Assembly: GCA_031255985.1 (NCBI GenBank)
Contig: JAIRRL010000107.1
Span: 1 to 10,811 of the forward strand
Reading direction: 5' to 3'
From: Gracilibacteraceae bacterium
GTDB taxonomy: Bacteria > Bacillota > Desulfitobacteriia > Desulfitobacteriales > Syntrophobotulaceae
Length of the DNA: 10,811 nucleotides
Part shown: in pieces, positions 1 to 6,449 of the stretch
Numbering within the stretch: position 1 is the stretch's first letter
How the letters are laid out: every line of letters starts with the position of its first letter
Program-made: the position numbers and the translations under genes
The notes under the pieces: generated by a model
What the model was told of the DNA's origin: nothing
The model's input: the letters and a program-made list of their open reading frames with translations, nothing else
The model's database searches: none

Positions 1-93
1 GACGAACTGATCGCCAGCGGAGCGGCCCGGCGCAAACTGAGCGAACTGCGCGAGATGTCCCGCTCGTTTCCCGCTACGGCCAAGGCGGTTTAA
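1..93 (+). CDS. trpD: Anthranilate phosphoribosyltransferase TrpD, C-terminal 30 residues (5'-truncated by window edge)
   Basis: Frame 1 is open from the first base to a TAA at 91-93 and encodes 30 residues. The segment beginning DELIASGAARRKLSEL resembles the last helix of TrpD proteins, where an 'I..SGkA..KLeeL' pattern is usual. TrpD transfers the phosphoribosyl group of PRPP to anthranilate in the second step of tryptophan synthesis, in the cytoplasm. The stop codon abuts the trpC start (TAAATG), and trpC and trpF follow, which is the main support for the call. The active-site part lies outside the window, so the identification rests on a short tail plus gene order. Confidence 0.8.
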   Translation, partial: DELIASGAARRKLSELREMSRSFPATAKAV

Positions 94-867
94 ATGACGG
101 CGGCCAAAACTGAAAAAGAGGAAGGCTTGCTCACCGCCGTGAGAGCGCGGCGGCAAGCCGGCTTCATTCCCGTTATTCCCGATTTCAAAGTCCGCTCACC
201 CAAAGAAGGCGACCTGACGCGCGGTCGCGCCGCCGGGCGGACGGCGCTGGAATTCAAGGCTCTCGGCGCCCCGGCGCTTTCCGTCGTCACGGAAAACGCC
301 TCCTTCGGCGGCTCGCTCCGCTTGCTGGAGGAAACGGCCGCCGCCGGTCTCCCCGTTTTGCGCAAAGATTTTATCCGCGAGCGGGAGGATTTGCGTCAGA
401 GCAAAGAAGCGGGCGCCGCCGCCGTCCTGCTTATCTGCGCCCTGCTGGCGCCGCCGGCCCTGGCGGAGCTTTTCGCCGCGGCGCGGGAACTGGGGCTGAC
501 GGCGCTGGTGGAGACGCATACGGAAGACGAATTAGCCCTGGCCGCCCGCCTGGGAGCGCGGCTGATCGGCATTAACAACCGTGACATCCGCCGCCTGGAA
601 ACAGACGACGGCGCGGTCGCGCGCACAAAGCGCCTGGCGCCCCTGGCGCCGCCGGGCGCTTTGCTCGTGAGCGAGAGCGGCCTGCAGACGCCGGCGGACG
701 TCCGCGCCGCGGCGCAGGCCGGCGCGGACGCGGCGCTGGTCGGTTCCGCTCTCTGGCTGGCCGCCGATATGGGGGCTTTATACGACGCCATGCAGCGGGC
801 AATGCCGGCGGAACCGGCGGCGCGGGCGGAGGGGGCCGGGCGGGCGGAACCGGCGGAGCGGGCGTGA
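94..867 (+). CDS. trpC: Indole-3-glycerol phosphate synthase TrpC
   Basis: A 257-residue protein of the usual single-domain TIM-barrel length. It converts CdRP to indole-3-glycerol phosphate. Visible family motifs in order are IPDFKVRSP (28-36), LSVVTE and FGGSL (62-75), VLRKDF (88-93), LVETHTEDEL (138-147), IGINNRD (158-164), VSESG (192-196) and ALVGSAL (214-220). Likely catalytic or ligand residues, by comparison with well-studied IGPS enzymes, are K32, K91, E140, N161 and S195. The position that is Glu in textbook enzymes (ExK before the SP motif) is Asp30 here. The ATG directly follows the trpD stop, implying translational coupling. The last about 20 residues are an Ala/Glu/Pro/Arg low-complexity tail built from a 36-base duplication, beyond the normal barrel end. 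Confidence 0.95.
   Translation: MTAAKTEKEEGLLTAVRARRQAGFIPVIPDFKVRSPKEGDLTRGRAAGRTALEFKALGAPALSVVTENASFGGSLRLLEETAAAGLPVLRKDFIREREDLRQSKEAGAAAVLLICALLAPPALAELFAAARELGLTALVETHTEDELALAARLGARLIGINNRDIRRLETDDGAVARTKRLAPLAPPGALLVSESGLQTPADVRAAAQAGADAALVGSALWLAADMGALYDAMQRAMPAEPAARAEGAGRAEPAERA
808..864 (+). repeat. 36-base-period direct repeat at the trpC 3' end
   Basis: A 21-base segment at 808-828 recurs at 844-864 with a single mismatch (20 of 21 identical), giving a period of 36 bases, or 12 codons. The two copies encode AEPAARA (residues 239-245) and AEPAERA (251-257) at the end of TrpC. The second copy ends on the first base of the trpF GTG start. The likely cause is a small tandem duplication that lengthened the TrpC tail without disturbing the trpC/trpF overlap. 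The region is very GC-rich, so slippage is plausible. Confidence 0.75.
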
Positions 868-1523
868 GAACGAGGGTAAAAATCTGTGGACTGAAAAGCA
901 TGGAAGACGCCGCGCTCTGCCTGCGTCTCGGCGCGGATTACCTGGGTTTTGTCGCCGAATACCCCGTCCCCGTGCCCTGGAATCTCAAGCGGGCGGAGGC
1001 GGAGGCGCTGCTGGCGGCAGCCAATCGCCTGGCGCCGGGGCGCACCTGCGTCGTCACCGGCGGCAAGCCGGCGGCGGTCGTCGAGCTGGCGCGGCGGCTG
1101 CGGCCGGCTTTCGTCCAGCTTCATCACCGGGAAACCGCGGCGGAGACAGGCGTTATCGCCGCCGCCCTGCGGCGGGAGGGGATAAAATTGATCCGGGCTG
1201 TTTTTCCCGACATGGAGGCCGGGGCCATCCGGGCTTACGCGGCTTCCGGCGCCGCCGCCCTGCTGCTTGATCCGCGCGCGCCTGAGTCCGCCGCGTCCGG
1301 CGGCGCGGCGGACGCGGCGCTGTTTCGGCGCGTGGCGGCCTTGAGTGAGCTGCCGCTGATTCTGGCGGGCGGCGTTACGGCGGACAATGTCCGCCGTTTG
1401 CTTGCCGCGACCGGCGCCGGGTTTATCGACATCATGACGGGCGCGGAAAGCGCGCCGGGGATTAAAGACGCGGGGAAAATCCAAGCCGTCCTGCGCGCGG
1501 CGCGGGAACAGGACAGGGTCTGA
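864..1523 (+). CDS. trpF: Phosphoribosylanthranilate isomerase TrpF
   Basis: A 219-residue TIM-barrel protein of normal TrpF length. It isomerises phosphoribosylanthranilate to CdRP, the substrate of TrpC. The N-terminal VKICGL motif carries Cys8, the expected general base. LLLD puts Asp136 in the general-acid position. FVQLH (83-87), LILAGGVTADNV (165-176) and IDIMTGAESAPGIKD (188-202) match the later barrel strands and phosphate-binding loops. The start is GTG, overlapping the trpC stop by 4 bases (GTGA), with a GGAG 5 bases upstream. The second barrel loop reads EYPVPVPWNL instead of the common FYPKSPR, and the following strand reads VVTGG instead of VGVFVN, so this is a divergent TrpF type. 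Confidence 0.93.
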   Translation: MRTRVKICGLKSMEDAALCLRLGADYLGFVAEYPVPVPWNLKRAEAEALLAAANRLAPGRTCVVTGGKPAAVVELARRLRPAFVQLHHRETAAETGVIAAALRREGIKLIRAVFPDMEAGAIRAYAASGAAALLLDPRAPESAASGGAADAALFRRVAALSELPLILAGGVTADNVRRLLAATGAGFIDIMTGAESAPGIKDAGKIQAVLRAAREQDRV

Positions 1524-1532
1524 AATAATCAT

Positions 1533-1538
1533 AAGGAG
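1533..1538 (+). promoter_or_regulatory. Ribosome binding site for the class II aldolase
   Basis: AAGGAG lies 7 bases before the ATG at 1546, in the 22-base trpF/aldolase gap. It is the clearest Shine-Dalgarno sequence on the plus strand here and fixes the start. It also suggests that the aldolase is translated independently, not only by coupling to trpF. Confidence 0.8.
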
Positions 1539-1545
1539 ACGGCGC

Positions 1546-2151
1546 ATGACAAACGAAATTAAACGCACAATTGTAGAGATCGGGCGGCGGCTTTATTCCC
1601 GCCGCCTGATCGCGGCTTACGACGGCAATATATCCTGCCGCGCGGACGGCGGGGACGGCGCGGTTATTTGGATAACGCCGGCCGGCGTCAATAAAGGTTT
1701 TCTGACGGAAGAGACGCTGGTCGGCCTGGACAAGGATGGCCGCGCCACGGAGGGGGGAGGTACCCCTTCTTCCGAATCCGCTCTCCACTTGCGCGTATAC
1801 CGGGAAAATCCCGCCGCGCGGGCGATCGTCCACGCTCATCCGCCGGCGGCGACGGCGCTGGCCTGTATGGGCCGCTCGCTGGAACTCCCGGTTTTGCCCG
1901 AAGTCCTGCTGACGCTTGGGCCGGTTCCGCTCGCCCCCTACGCCCCGCCCGGCTCGCCCGGCGCGGCTGAAAGCGCCGCCCCCTACGCCCGGACGCATAA
2001 CGGCGTTTTATTGGCCAATCACGGGGCTGTGACCTGGGCGGATGAACCCTGGAAGGCTTACTATTATATGGAGAAATTAGAGCATTTTGCCGATATAATC
2101 CTCCGTATAGAGAGCGCGGGCGGCCGGGCGCGGGAAATACCGGATATCTGA
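1546..2151 (+). CDS. Class II aldolase/adducin family protein (L-fuculose-phosphate aldolase-like)
   Basis: A 201-residue protein, close to the length of FucA-type aldolases (about 215). These zinc enzymes reversibly cleave sugar phosphates into dihydroxyacetone phosphate and an aldehyde; related members epimerise ribulose 5-phosphate or dehydrate methylthioribulose phosphate. The sequence shows GNIS (27-30, phosphate loop), ITPAGVNKG (43-51), PSSES with Glu77 as the probable catalytic acid, VHAHPP with zinc ligands His96 and His98, and LLANHGAV with the third zinc ligand His159. All metal and acid residues are present, so the enzyme should be active. No signal peptide is seen. The exact sugar cannot be assigned, and the position after trpF gives no obvious metabolic link. 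Confidence 0.88.
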   Translation: MTNEIKRTIVEIGRRLYSRRLIAAYDGNISCRADGGDGAVIWITPAGVNKGFLTEETLVGLDKDGRATEGGGTPSSESALHLRVYRENPAARAIVHAHPPAATALACMGRSLELPVLPEVLLTLGPVPLAPYAPPGSPGAAESAAPYARTHNGVLLANHGAVTWADEPWKAYYYMEKLEHFADIILRIESAGGRAREIPDI

Positions 2152-2185
2152 GCCGGCGGCGACCGGCGCGCTCCGGGCGGCGACG

Positions 2186-2938
2186 CTACAGTCCCCGGCG
2201 TTCCATATCCTGCCGCGCCAGCATGTAGGCGAAGGCGTAATTATGCTTGTCTATCAGTTTCAGTTTGCGCAGCAGCTCGTTCGAGGTCTCCACATTTCCA
2301 TTGGCATAATAATAATTGGCAAGATGGTAAGTCTCCGTGATATAGTAAAGCAGCGCGCGCGGGTCATCACTGGTCAACTGGCTCTCGTCAATAAAATCAT
2401 CCGGCGCGGCGGCGCCTTTGTAGAGTAAGGCAATTTTTTTATATGACGGCGCCGGCGTCAACTCCTTCGTCTCCGGCGTCACTTGGGCCACGGCCGCCGC
2501 CGCTTCCTCCCGCCGCCCCAATCGCGTATACAGCAACCAGAGCCAGACTGCCGCCGGCGACAAATAGCTTTCGTCTCCGGCCCGCGCTATGGGCAAACAC
2601 AGCTCAAAAGCGGCGGCGGCTTTTTGATAATCGCCAAGCAAGGCCAAGGTCACGCCCTGATAGTACCAATTGTCAAATTTTTCCGGCTCAAGCCGGGCGG
2701 CGGCGGCAAGATCAGCCAGCGCTTCAGGCCAGCGCCGCAGGGAAATATAGCGGCGGCCGCGGGCTAAAAGCAACTCCGCCTGGTTCCCATCCCAATAAAG
2801 CCCCCAGGAATAGGCCTCAACCGCCTCGTAATGACTGTTCAGCGCCGTCAGCTCCAGTCCTTTTGCCAGCCAAAGCCGCGGATCGTCCGGGGTCAGACGC
2901 AGTTTTTCCTCTATTGCCGTCAACTTGCTCTTGCTCAC
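2186..2938 (-). CDS. TPR-repeat protein, last gene of the peptide-transport operon
   Basis: A 250-residue protein with no signal peptide or membrane segment, so probably cytoplasmic. At least four tetratricopeptide-like helix pairs can be read, at about residues 20-53, 54-87, 88-121 and 128-160, with typical features such as YxxALADLAAAARLEP and DYQKAAAAFELCL. The remainder (about 175-250) is helical and rich in Tyr and Leu, possibly degenerate repeats. TPR domains bind other proteins or peptides; no catalytic motif is visible. The GTG start overlaps the TGA of the upstream amidohydrolase by 4 bases, so the two are probably translationally coupled and this gene belongs to the operon. An AAAGGA lies about 10 bases upstream. 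The gene is convergent with the aldolase, with 34 bases between stops. Specific function unknown. Confidence 0.8.
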   Translation of the reverse strand: MSKSKLTAIEEKLRLTPDDPRLWLAKGLELTALNSHYEAVEAYSWGLYWDGNQAELLLARGRRYISLRRWPEALADLAAAARLEPEKFDNWYYQGVTLALLGDYQKAAAAFELCLPIARAGDESYLSPAAVWLWLLYTRLGRREEAAAAVAQVTPETKELTPAPSYKKIALLYKGAAAPDDFIDESQLTSDDPRALLYYITETYHLANYYYANGNVETSNELLRKLKLIDKHNYAFAYMLARQDMERRGL

Positions 2939-4122
2939 GCCCGGTTCATCCTTTCAGATTCTTTCAGGCCGCCCATGTAAACCGCGAGGGGCGAACGCAG
3001 ATGGGCCAGGTCGTCGAGTGGATTTTGGCGCAGAACAATAAAATCCGCGTATTTCCCGGCGGCAATGGAGCCGATTTCCTTTTCCCGCCGACAGGCTTCG
3101 GCGGCGCGCCGGGTGATGAACTCCAGGCATTGCTGTTTGCCGGCGCCGCATTTTTCCATTTCCGCCGCTTCAAACCACATGGCGCCGTGAACGCCGTCCG
3201 TCCCCAGGCACATATTGACGCCGCGGGCCAACATCTTGCCCACGACCGCGTAATAAGTCCGACGTACGGAATCCAAGCGGCTCTGCGTGCGCGGATCAAG
3301 ATTGCGGAGACCGGCCGGATGGGACAGAGGGCTGAAAGTGACCGTCACCCAGGCTCCGGCCGCCGCGATCCGCTCAATCTGCTCGTCAGTGCATAAAGTC
3401 GCGTGTTCCAAGCTGCGGACGCCGGCTGCCAAACATAAATCCATACCGGGGCCGCCGTGAACATGGGCGGCTACATATTTGCCCAGAGCGGCCGCTTCCT
3501 CCACCGCCGCGCGCAGTTCAGCCGGCGTGGCCGTGCAGCGGCTCAGACCGGCCTGACCGCTGACCACGCCGCCGCTGCCGAAAACCTTCAGCAGTTCGGC
3601 TCCTTTGGCCAGGTTGAGGCGGCAGTTTTTGCGCGTGCCTTCCACGCCGTCCGACACCGTCTGCCCCGTCTGACCGTGGCCGTGCGTGGGGGAAATAAAG
3701 GCGCCGGCCGGAATGACGCGGGGGCCGGCGATATACCCGGCGTCAATCGCGGCTTTCAGGTCAAAATCAATGAAATCGTCCTCGCCCATGCCGCGCACGG
3801 TAGTCACCCCCGCCCGCAAATGCTCGCCGGCGTACATGACGGCCTTGCAGATTTTGCGCGGCCCCGGCTCTTGCAATTGTCGCATTACGGGCATGGGATC
3901 TATCTCGTCGGCGTGGCTCAGACTGAAATGAGTGTGTCCGTCGATGAGGCCGGGCATGACGCTCCGGCCGGAAAAATCCAGCGTGACCCCGGCCGGCGGG
4001 CATGGTTCACCCGGCGCTCCCACCGCCGTAAAACGCTCCCCTTCAAACAAAAACCAGCCGTCCCGGACGGGAGGCGCGCCGGTACAGGTGTGCAGCCAGC
4101 CCGCCTTGACCAGAGTATTCAT
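2935..4122 (-). CDS. Amidohydrolase-superfamily enzyme, second of a tandem pair (Xaa-Pro dipeptidase/imidazolonepropionase-like)
   Basis: A 395-residue protein, a usual length for the group. The superfamily signature is complete: MPGLIDGHTH with metal ligands His63 and His65, LLKVFGSGG with Lys179 as the probable carboxylated bridging lysine, VAAHVHG with His220 and SLEH with His240, and LGTDG with Asp309 as general base and ligand. A C-terminal IGSIAAGKYADFIVL strand (350-364) forms the small beta-sandwich domain with the N-terminus. HxH, Lys, two His and Asp indicate a binuclear metal centre, as in the cytoplasmic Xaa-Pro dipeptidases of this superfamily. No signal peptide is seen. It overlaps the upstream paralogue by 4 bases (ATGA). 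Cleavage of an imported peptide or acylated amino acid fits the neighbouring transporter; the true substrate is not readable. Confidence 0.87.
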   Translation of the reverse strand: MNTLVKAGWLHTCTGAPPVRDGWFLFEGERFTAVGAPGEPCPPAGVTLDFSGRSVMPGLIDGHTHFSLSHADEIDPMPVMRQLQEPGPRKICKAVMYAGEHLRAGVTTVRGMGEDDFIDFDLKAAIDAGYIAGPRVIPAGAFISPTHGHGQTGQTVSDGVEGTRKNCRLNLAKGAELLKVFGSGGVVSGQAGLSRCTATPAELRAAVEEAAALGKYVAAHVHGGPGMDLCLAAGVRSLEHATLCTDEQIERIAAAGAWVTVTFSPLSHPAGLRNLDPRTQSRLDSVRRTYYAVVGKMLARGVNMCLGTDGVHGAMWFEAAEMEKCGAGKQQCLEFITRRAAEACRREKEIGSIAAGKYADFIVLRQNPLDDLAHLRSPLAVYMGGLKESERMNRA

Positions 4123-5330
4123 GCTTTACCGCGCCCTTCGTTTTGTTCCGGCCGGATTTTGACCGCCCCGCCTATACAGACGGAGCGCACCGCCGTGAGA
4201 TTTTCCAGTTTTTCCAGCGGATTTCCGGCCAAAGTGATAAAATCCGCGTATTTGCCGGGAGCGATGACGCCGATCTCATCCTCCCGCCGGCAGGCTTTGG
4301 CCGCGTCGCGGGTTATATAGAGGATCGCCCGCATATTGTCCGCGCCGCATTTGGCGATGGTCTGGGCTTCAAAAGCCAGCGCGCCGTGAACGCCGTCCGT
4401 GCCAAAACTGAGATTGGCGCCGAGGGCAACGAATTTGGAAAATGTTTCCATAAATATCTCTTTGACCGCAACCAGCCGCTCTTTTTGTTCCGCGCTCAGG
4501 AAGCGAACGCCCCGCGGGTGAAAGGCGGGAGAAAAAGTTCCCGTCACCCAAAGGCCGGCTTTGAGAATTTTCTCGATTTGAGCGTCGGTGGCGACGCTGG
4601 CGTGTTCCAAAGAGCGGACGCCGACGTCAATGCACATATCCAAACCGGGGCCGCCGTGAACGTGCGCGGCTACATATTTATCCAGCGCCGCCGCTTCTTC
4701 CACCGCCACCCGGATTTCCGCCGGGGTGTAAGTCGTGGCCTGCAGTCCGCCTTTGCCGCTGACCACGCCGCCGCTGACGAAAATCTTGAGCAGTTCCGCC
4801 CCCCTGGCCAGGTTTTCCCGACAGGCCCGGCGCACTTCCTCCGGCCCGTCGGCGGCGCTGAGACCTACCTGCCCCTGACCGTGCGAAGCTTTGATCCCGT
4901 TACCGGCGGGAATGATGCGCGGGCCTTCGACATACCCTTCCGCTACGGCCCTGGCCAGAAAGATATCGATATAATGTTCCTCGCCCATACCGCGCACAGT
5001 GGTAACTCCGGCCCGCAAGTGCTGTCGCAGATACATCGCGGCTTTGCAGATTTTGACCTGCGGCGGCTGGGCCATCTGCTCGTTTACCGTCATCGGCTCG
5101 ATATCGTCGATATGGCTCAGGCCCAAATGAATATGAGCGTCGATCAAGCCGGGCATGACAAAATCATCGGCGAAATCCAAAACTTCGTCCGCGCCGGCCG
5201 CCGGCGGCGCCGGTTCTCCCGGCCGGCCGACGCTGAGGATGACTCCGTCGGCAAAAGTAAACCAGCCGCCGGGGATGGGATCACTGCCGGTGCAATCCAG
5301 CAAATACTTGGTTTTTACAAGTGTTTTCAT
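4119..5330 (-). CDS. Amidohydrolase-superfamily enzyme, first of a tandem pair (Xaa-Pro dipeptidase/imidazolonepropionase-like)
   Basis: A 403-residue paralogue of the next gene, aligning end to end with similar motifs: MPGLIDAHIH (His66, His68), LLKIFVSGG (Lys182), VAAHVHG (His223), SLEHAS (His243), FGTDG (Asp312) and IGVIAPGKYADFITL near the C-terminus. All expected metal ligands are present, so both copies look catalytically competent. The ATG at 5330 is preceded by AAGAAGG with 7-base spacing. Unlike its neighbours it sits 164 bases after dppF, behind a purine-rich repetitive leader, so it may have its own control. Differences from the paralogue cluster near the active site (HIH versus HTH, SHGQGQVGL versus THGHGQTGQ, IFVSGG versus VFGSGG), suggesting different substrate preference. 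Cytoplasmic; substrate unknown. Confidence 0.87.
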   Translation of the reverse strand: MKTLVKTKYLLDCTGSDPIPGGWFTFADGVILSVGRPGEPAPPAAGADEVLDFADDFVMPGLIDAHIHLGLSHIDDIEPMTVNEQMAQPPQVKICKAAMYLRQHLRAGVTTVRGMGEEHYIDIFLARAVAEGYVEGPRIIPAGNGIKASHGQGQVGLSAADGPEEVRRACRENLARGAELLKIFVSGGVVSGKGGLQATTYTPAEIRVAVEEAAALDKYVAAHVHGGPGLDMCIDVGVRSLEHASVATDAQIEKILKAGLWVTGTFSPAFHPRGVRFLSAEQKERLVAVKEIFMETFSKFVALGANLSFGTDGVHGALAFEAQTIAKCGADNMRAILYITRDAAKACRREDEIGVIAPGKYADFITLAGNPLEKLENLTAVRSVCIGGAVKIRPEQNEGRGKA

Positions 5331-5333
5331 GCG

Positions 5334-5354
5334 GAAACCTTCTTTCTTTGATTT
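5334..5354 (-). repeat. 21-base direct repeat, copy next to the amidohydrolase start
   Basis: This segment matches 5403-5423 at 19 of 21 bases, with a spacing of 69 bases. Read on the minus strand it contains AAGAAGG, the Shine-Dalgarno site of the amidohydrolase starting at 5330. The other copy carries the same AAGAAGG but no start codon at the matching place. Confidence 0.75.
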
Positions 5355-5357
5355 GTT

Positions 5358-5390
5358 GCTTCTTTGCTTTGCTTCTTTGCTTTGCTTCTT
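5358..5390 (-). repeat. 13-base purine-rich tandem repeat in the amidohydrolase leader
   Basis: On the plus strand the unit GCTTCTTTGCTTT occurs at 5358-5370 and again perfectly at 5371-5383, followed by a partial third copy (5384-5390). On the transcribed minus strand this is an A/G-only tract rich in AAGAAG and AAAG. Its composition contrasts sharply with the GC-rich genes around it. Confidence 0.8.
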
Positions 5391-5402
5391 TACTTGCTGC
5401 CA

Positions 5403-5423
5403 GAAACCTTCTTGCTTTAATTT
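5403..5423 (-). repeat. 21-base direct repeat, upstream copy
   Basis: This is the partner of 5334-5354 (19 of 21 bases identical). Together the two copies bracket the 13-base tandem repeat, as if a leader segment of about 69 bases had been duplicated. Confidence 0.72.
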
Positions 5424-5448
5424 TTCGCCGCCTTCGGATTTCGCCGCC

Positions 5449-5489
5449 GCCGGCTGTTCTCGCAGACGACCGCCGCCCGTTCAGCCGGC
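5449..5489 (-). other. Intercistronic inverted repeat after dppF
   Basis: GCCGGCTG at 5449-5456 is the exact reverse complement of CAGCCGGC at 5482-5489, giving an 8-base-pair GC-rich stem with a 25-base loop. It starts 5 bases after the dppF stop in the direction of transcription. There is no T-run after it on the minus strand, so it does not look like an intrinsic terminator. It could protect or pause the transcript between the transporter and hydrolase parts. GCCGGC-type words are common in this DNA, so chance is possible. Confidence 0.45.
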
Positions 5490-5494
5490 CGGAC

Positions 5495-6433
5495 TCAGAT
5501 GAGATGACAGGCGGCCGTGTGGGTGGCGCTCAAAGTTTTTAGAGGCGGCTTTTCCCGGCGGCAAATATCTTCCGCCTGCGGACAGCGGGGGCTGAAATAA
5601 CAGCCGGCCGGCGGGTCAGCCGGCGAAGGCGGGTCGCCGCCCAGAATGATCTGCTCCCCGACCGCGCCGCCCGGCGCGGGGACGGCGGAGAGCAGGGCCT
5701 GAGTGTACGGATGGCGGCGTTTTTGGAATATATCCTCCCGCGTGCCTTTTTCCACGATACAGCCGAGATACATGACGCCGATGTGGTCGCACATATATTC
5801 CACCACGCCGAGGTCATGGGAGATAAACAGATAGGTAAGGCCGAGTCTTTCTCTCAGATCAACCAGAAGATTCAATATCTGCGCCTGGACGGAAACGTCC
5901 AGGGCGGAAACCGGCTCGTCCAAAACAATCAGGCGCGGATTAAGGGCCAAAGCCCTGGCGATGCCGATCCGCTGCCGCTGGCCGCCGGAAAACTCATGCG
6001 GATAACGCGGCCCGTAACGCTCATCCAACCCGACGAGACCGAGCAGTTCAGCCACCCGTTTTTCCCGCTCCCGCGCCGTTCCCACCCGGTAAACGCGCAG
6101 CGGGTCAATCAAGGTCGAACGCACCGTCATGCGGGGATTCAACGAAGCGTAAGGATCCTGGAACACCATCTGCGCCTGGCGGCGGAACTCTTTCAGCCCT
6201 CTCCGGCCCAAAGCTGTAATATCCCGGCCGCCGAAGCGAATGGTTCCCGCCGTTTCCCGATACAACCTGACTATGAGACGGGCCAGCGTGGATTTGCCGC
6301 AGCCTGACTCCCCCACCAAACCGAAAGTCTGGCCCGGCGCCGCGGCAAAACTGACCCCGTTCACAGCCCGGACAAAGCGGTTCCGGCCCGGCAGGGGAAA
6401 ATGTTTTACCAGCTCGTTCACTTCCAGCAGCAC
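5495..6433 (-). CDS. dppF: Peptide ABC transporter ATP-binding protein, DppF/OppF type
   Basis: A 312-residue ATPase when started at the GTG at 6433. The open frame runs back to 6571, but that would overlap dppD by about 120 bases and add an Ala/Arg tail unlike the family. The GTG has AGGGAGG 8 bases upstream, just after the dppD stop. Residue positions from this start are: Walker A GESGCGKS (41-48), Q-loop Gln92, signature FSGGQ (148-152), Walker B LIVLDEP (168-174) and H-loop His206. The C-terminal oligopeptide-transporter domain has GCYFSPRC and later Cys (278, 284, 291), with Cys309 near the end, the pattern that can hold an iron-sulfur cluster in Dpp ATPases. It pairs with DppD to power peptide import. 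The order dppB, dppC, dppD, dppF supports the name. Confidence 0.92.
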   Translation of the reverse strand: MLLEVNELVKHFPLPGRNRFVRAVNGVSFAAAPGQTFGLVGESGCGKSTLARLIVRLYRETAGTIRFGGRDITALGRRGLKEFRRQAQMVFQDPYASLNPRMTVRSTLIDPLRVYRVGTAREREKRVAELLGLVGLDERYGPRYPHEFSGGQRQRIGIARALALNPRLIVLDEPVSALDVSVQAQILNLLVDLRERLGLTYLFISHDLGVVEYMCDHIGVMYLGCIVEKGTREDIFQKRRHPYTQALLSAVPAPGGAVGEQIILGGDPPSPADPPAGCYFSPRCPQAEDICRREKPPLKTLSATHTAACHLI

Positions 6434-6441
6434 GGCCGTTT

Positions 6442-6448
6442 CCTCCCT
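6442..6448 (-). promoter_or_regulatory. Ribosome binding site that decides the dppF start
   Basis: Read on the minus strand this is AGGGAGG, 8 bases before the GTG at 6433 and just after the dppD TAA (6452-6450). It strongly favours the GTG over the longer in-frame start at 6571. Confidence 0.8.
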
Positions 6449-6449
6449 G

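Noticed and set aside
396..1568. Long open frame of 390 codons on the minus strand across trpC and trpF
   Set aside because: It runs antisense to two genes with clear enzyme motifs, its translation is Arg/Ala/Pro-rich low complexity, and it has no family motif; it is a by-product of GC-rich codon use.
1749..1768. G-run and C-run palindrome inside the aldolase gene
   Set aside because: It encodes the normal glycine-rich loop before the PSSES motif, so protein coding explains it.
2152..2185. Possible bidirectional terminator between the convergent aldolase and TPR genes
   Set aside because: Only a weak GCCGG/CCGGC hairpin is visible and no T-run follows on either strand, so a terminator cannot be supported.
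4143..5351. 402-codon open frame on the plus strand opposite the first amidohydrolase
   Set aside because: The minus-strand frame has all metal-ligand motifs and a paralogue; the plus-strand translation shows no motif. The similar frame opposite the second amidohydrolase (2443-3396) is explained the same way.
5331..5494. Possible small gene or CRISPR-like array in the dppF/amidohydrolase gap
   Set aside because: The tandem unit is only 13 bases without spacers, and plus-strand frames through it read as low-complexity Phe/Leu/Cys peptides with no sign of a gene.
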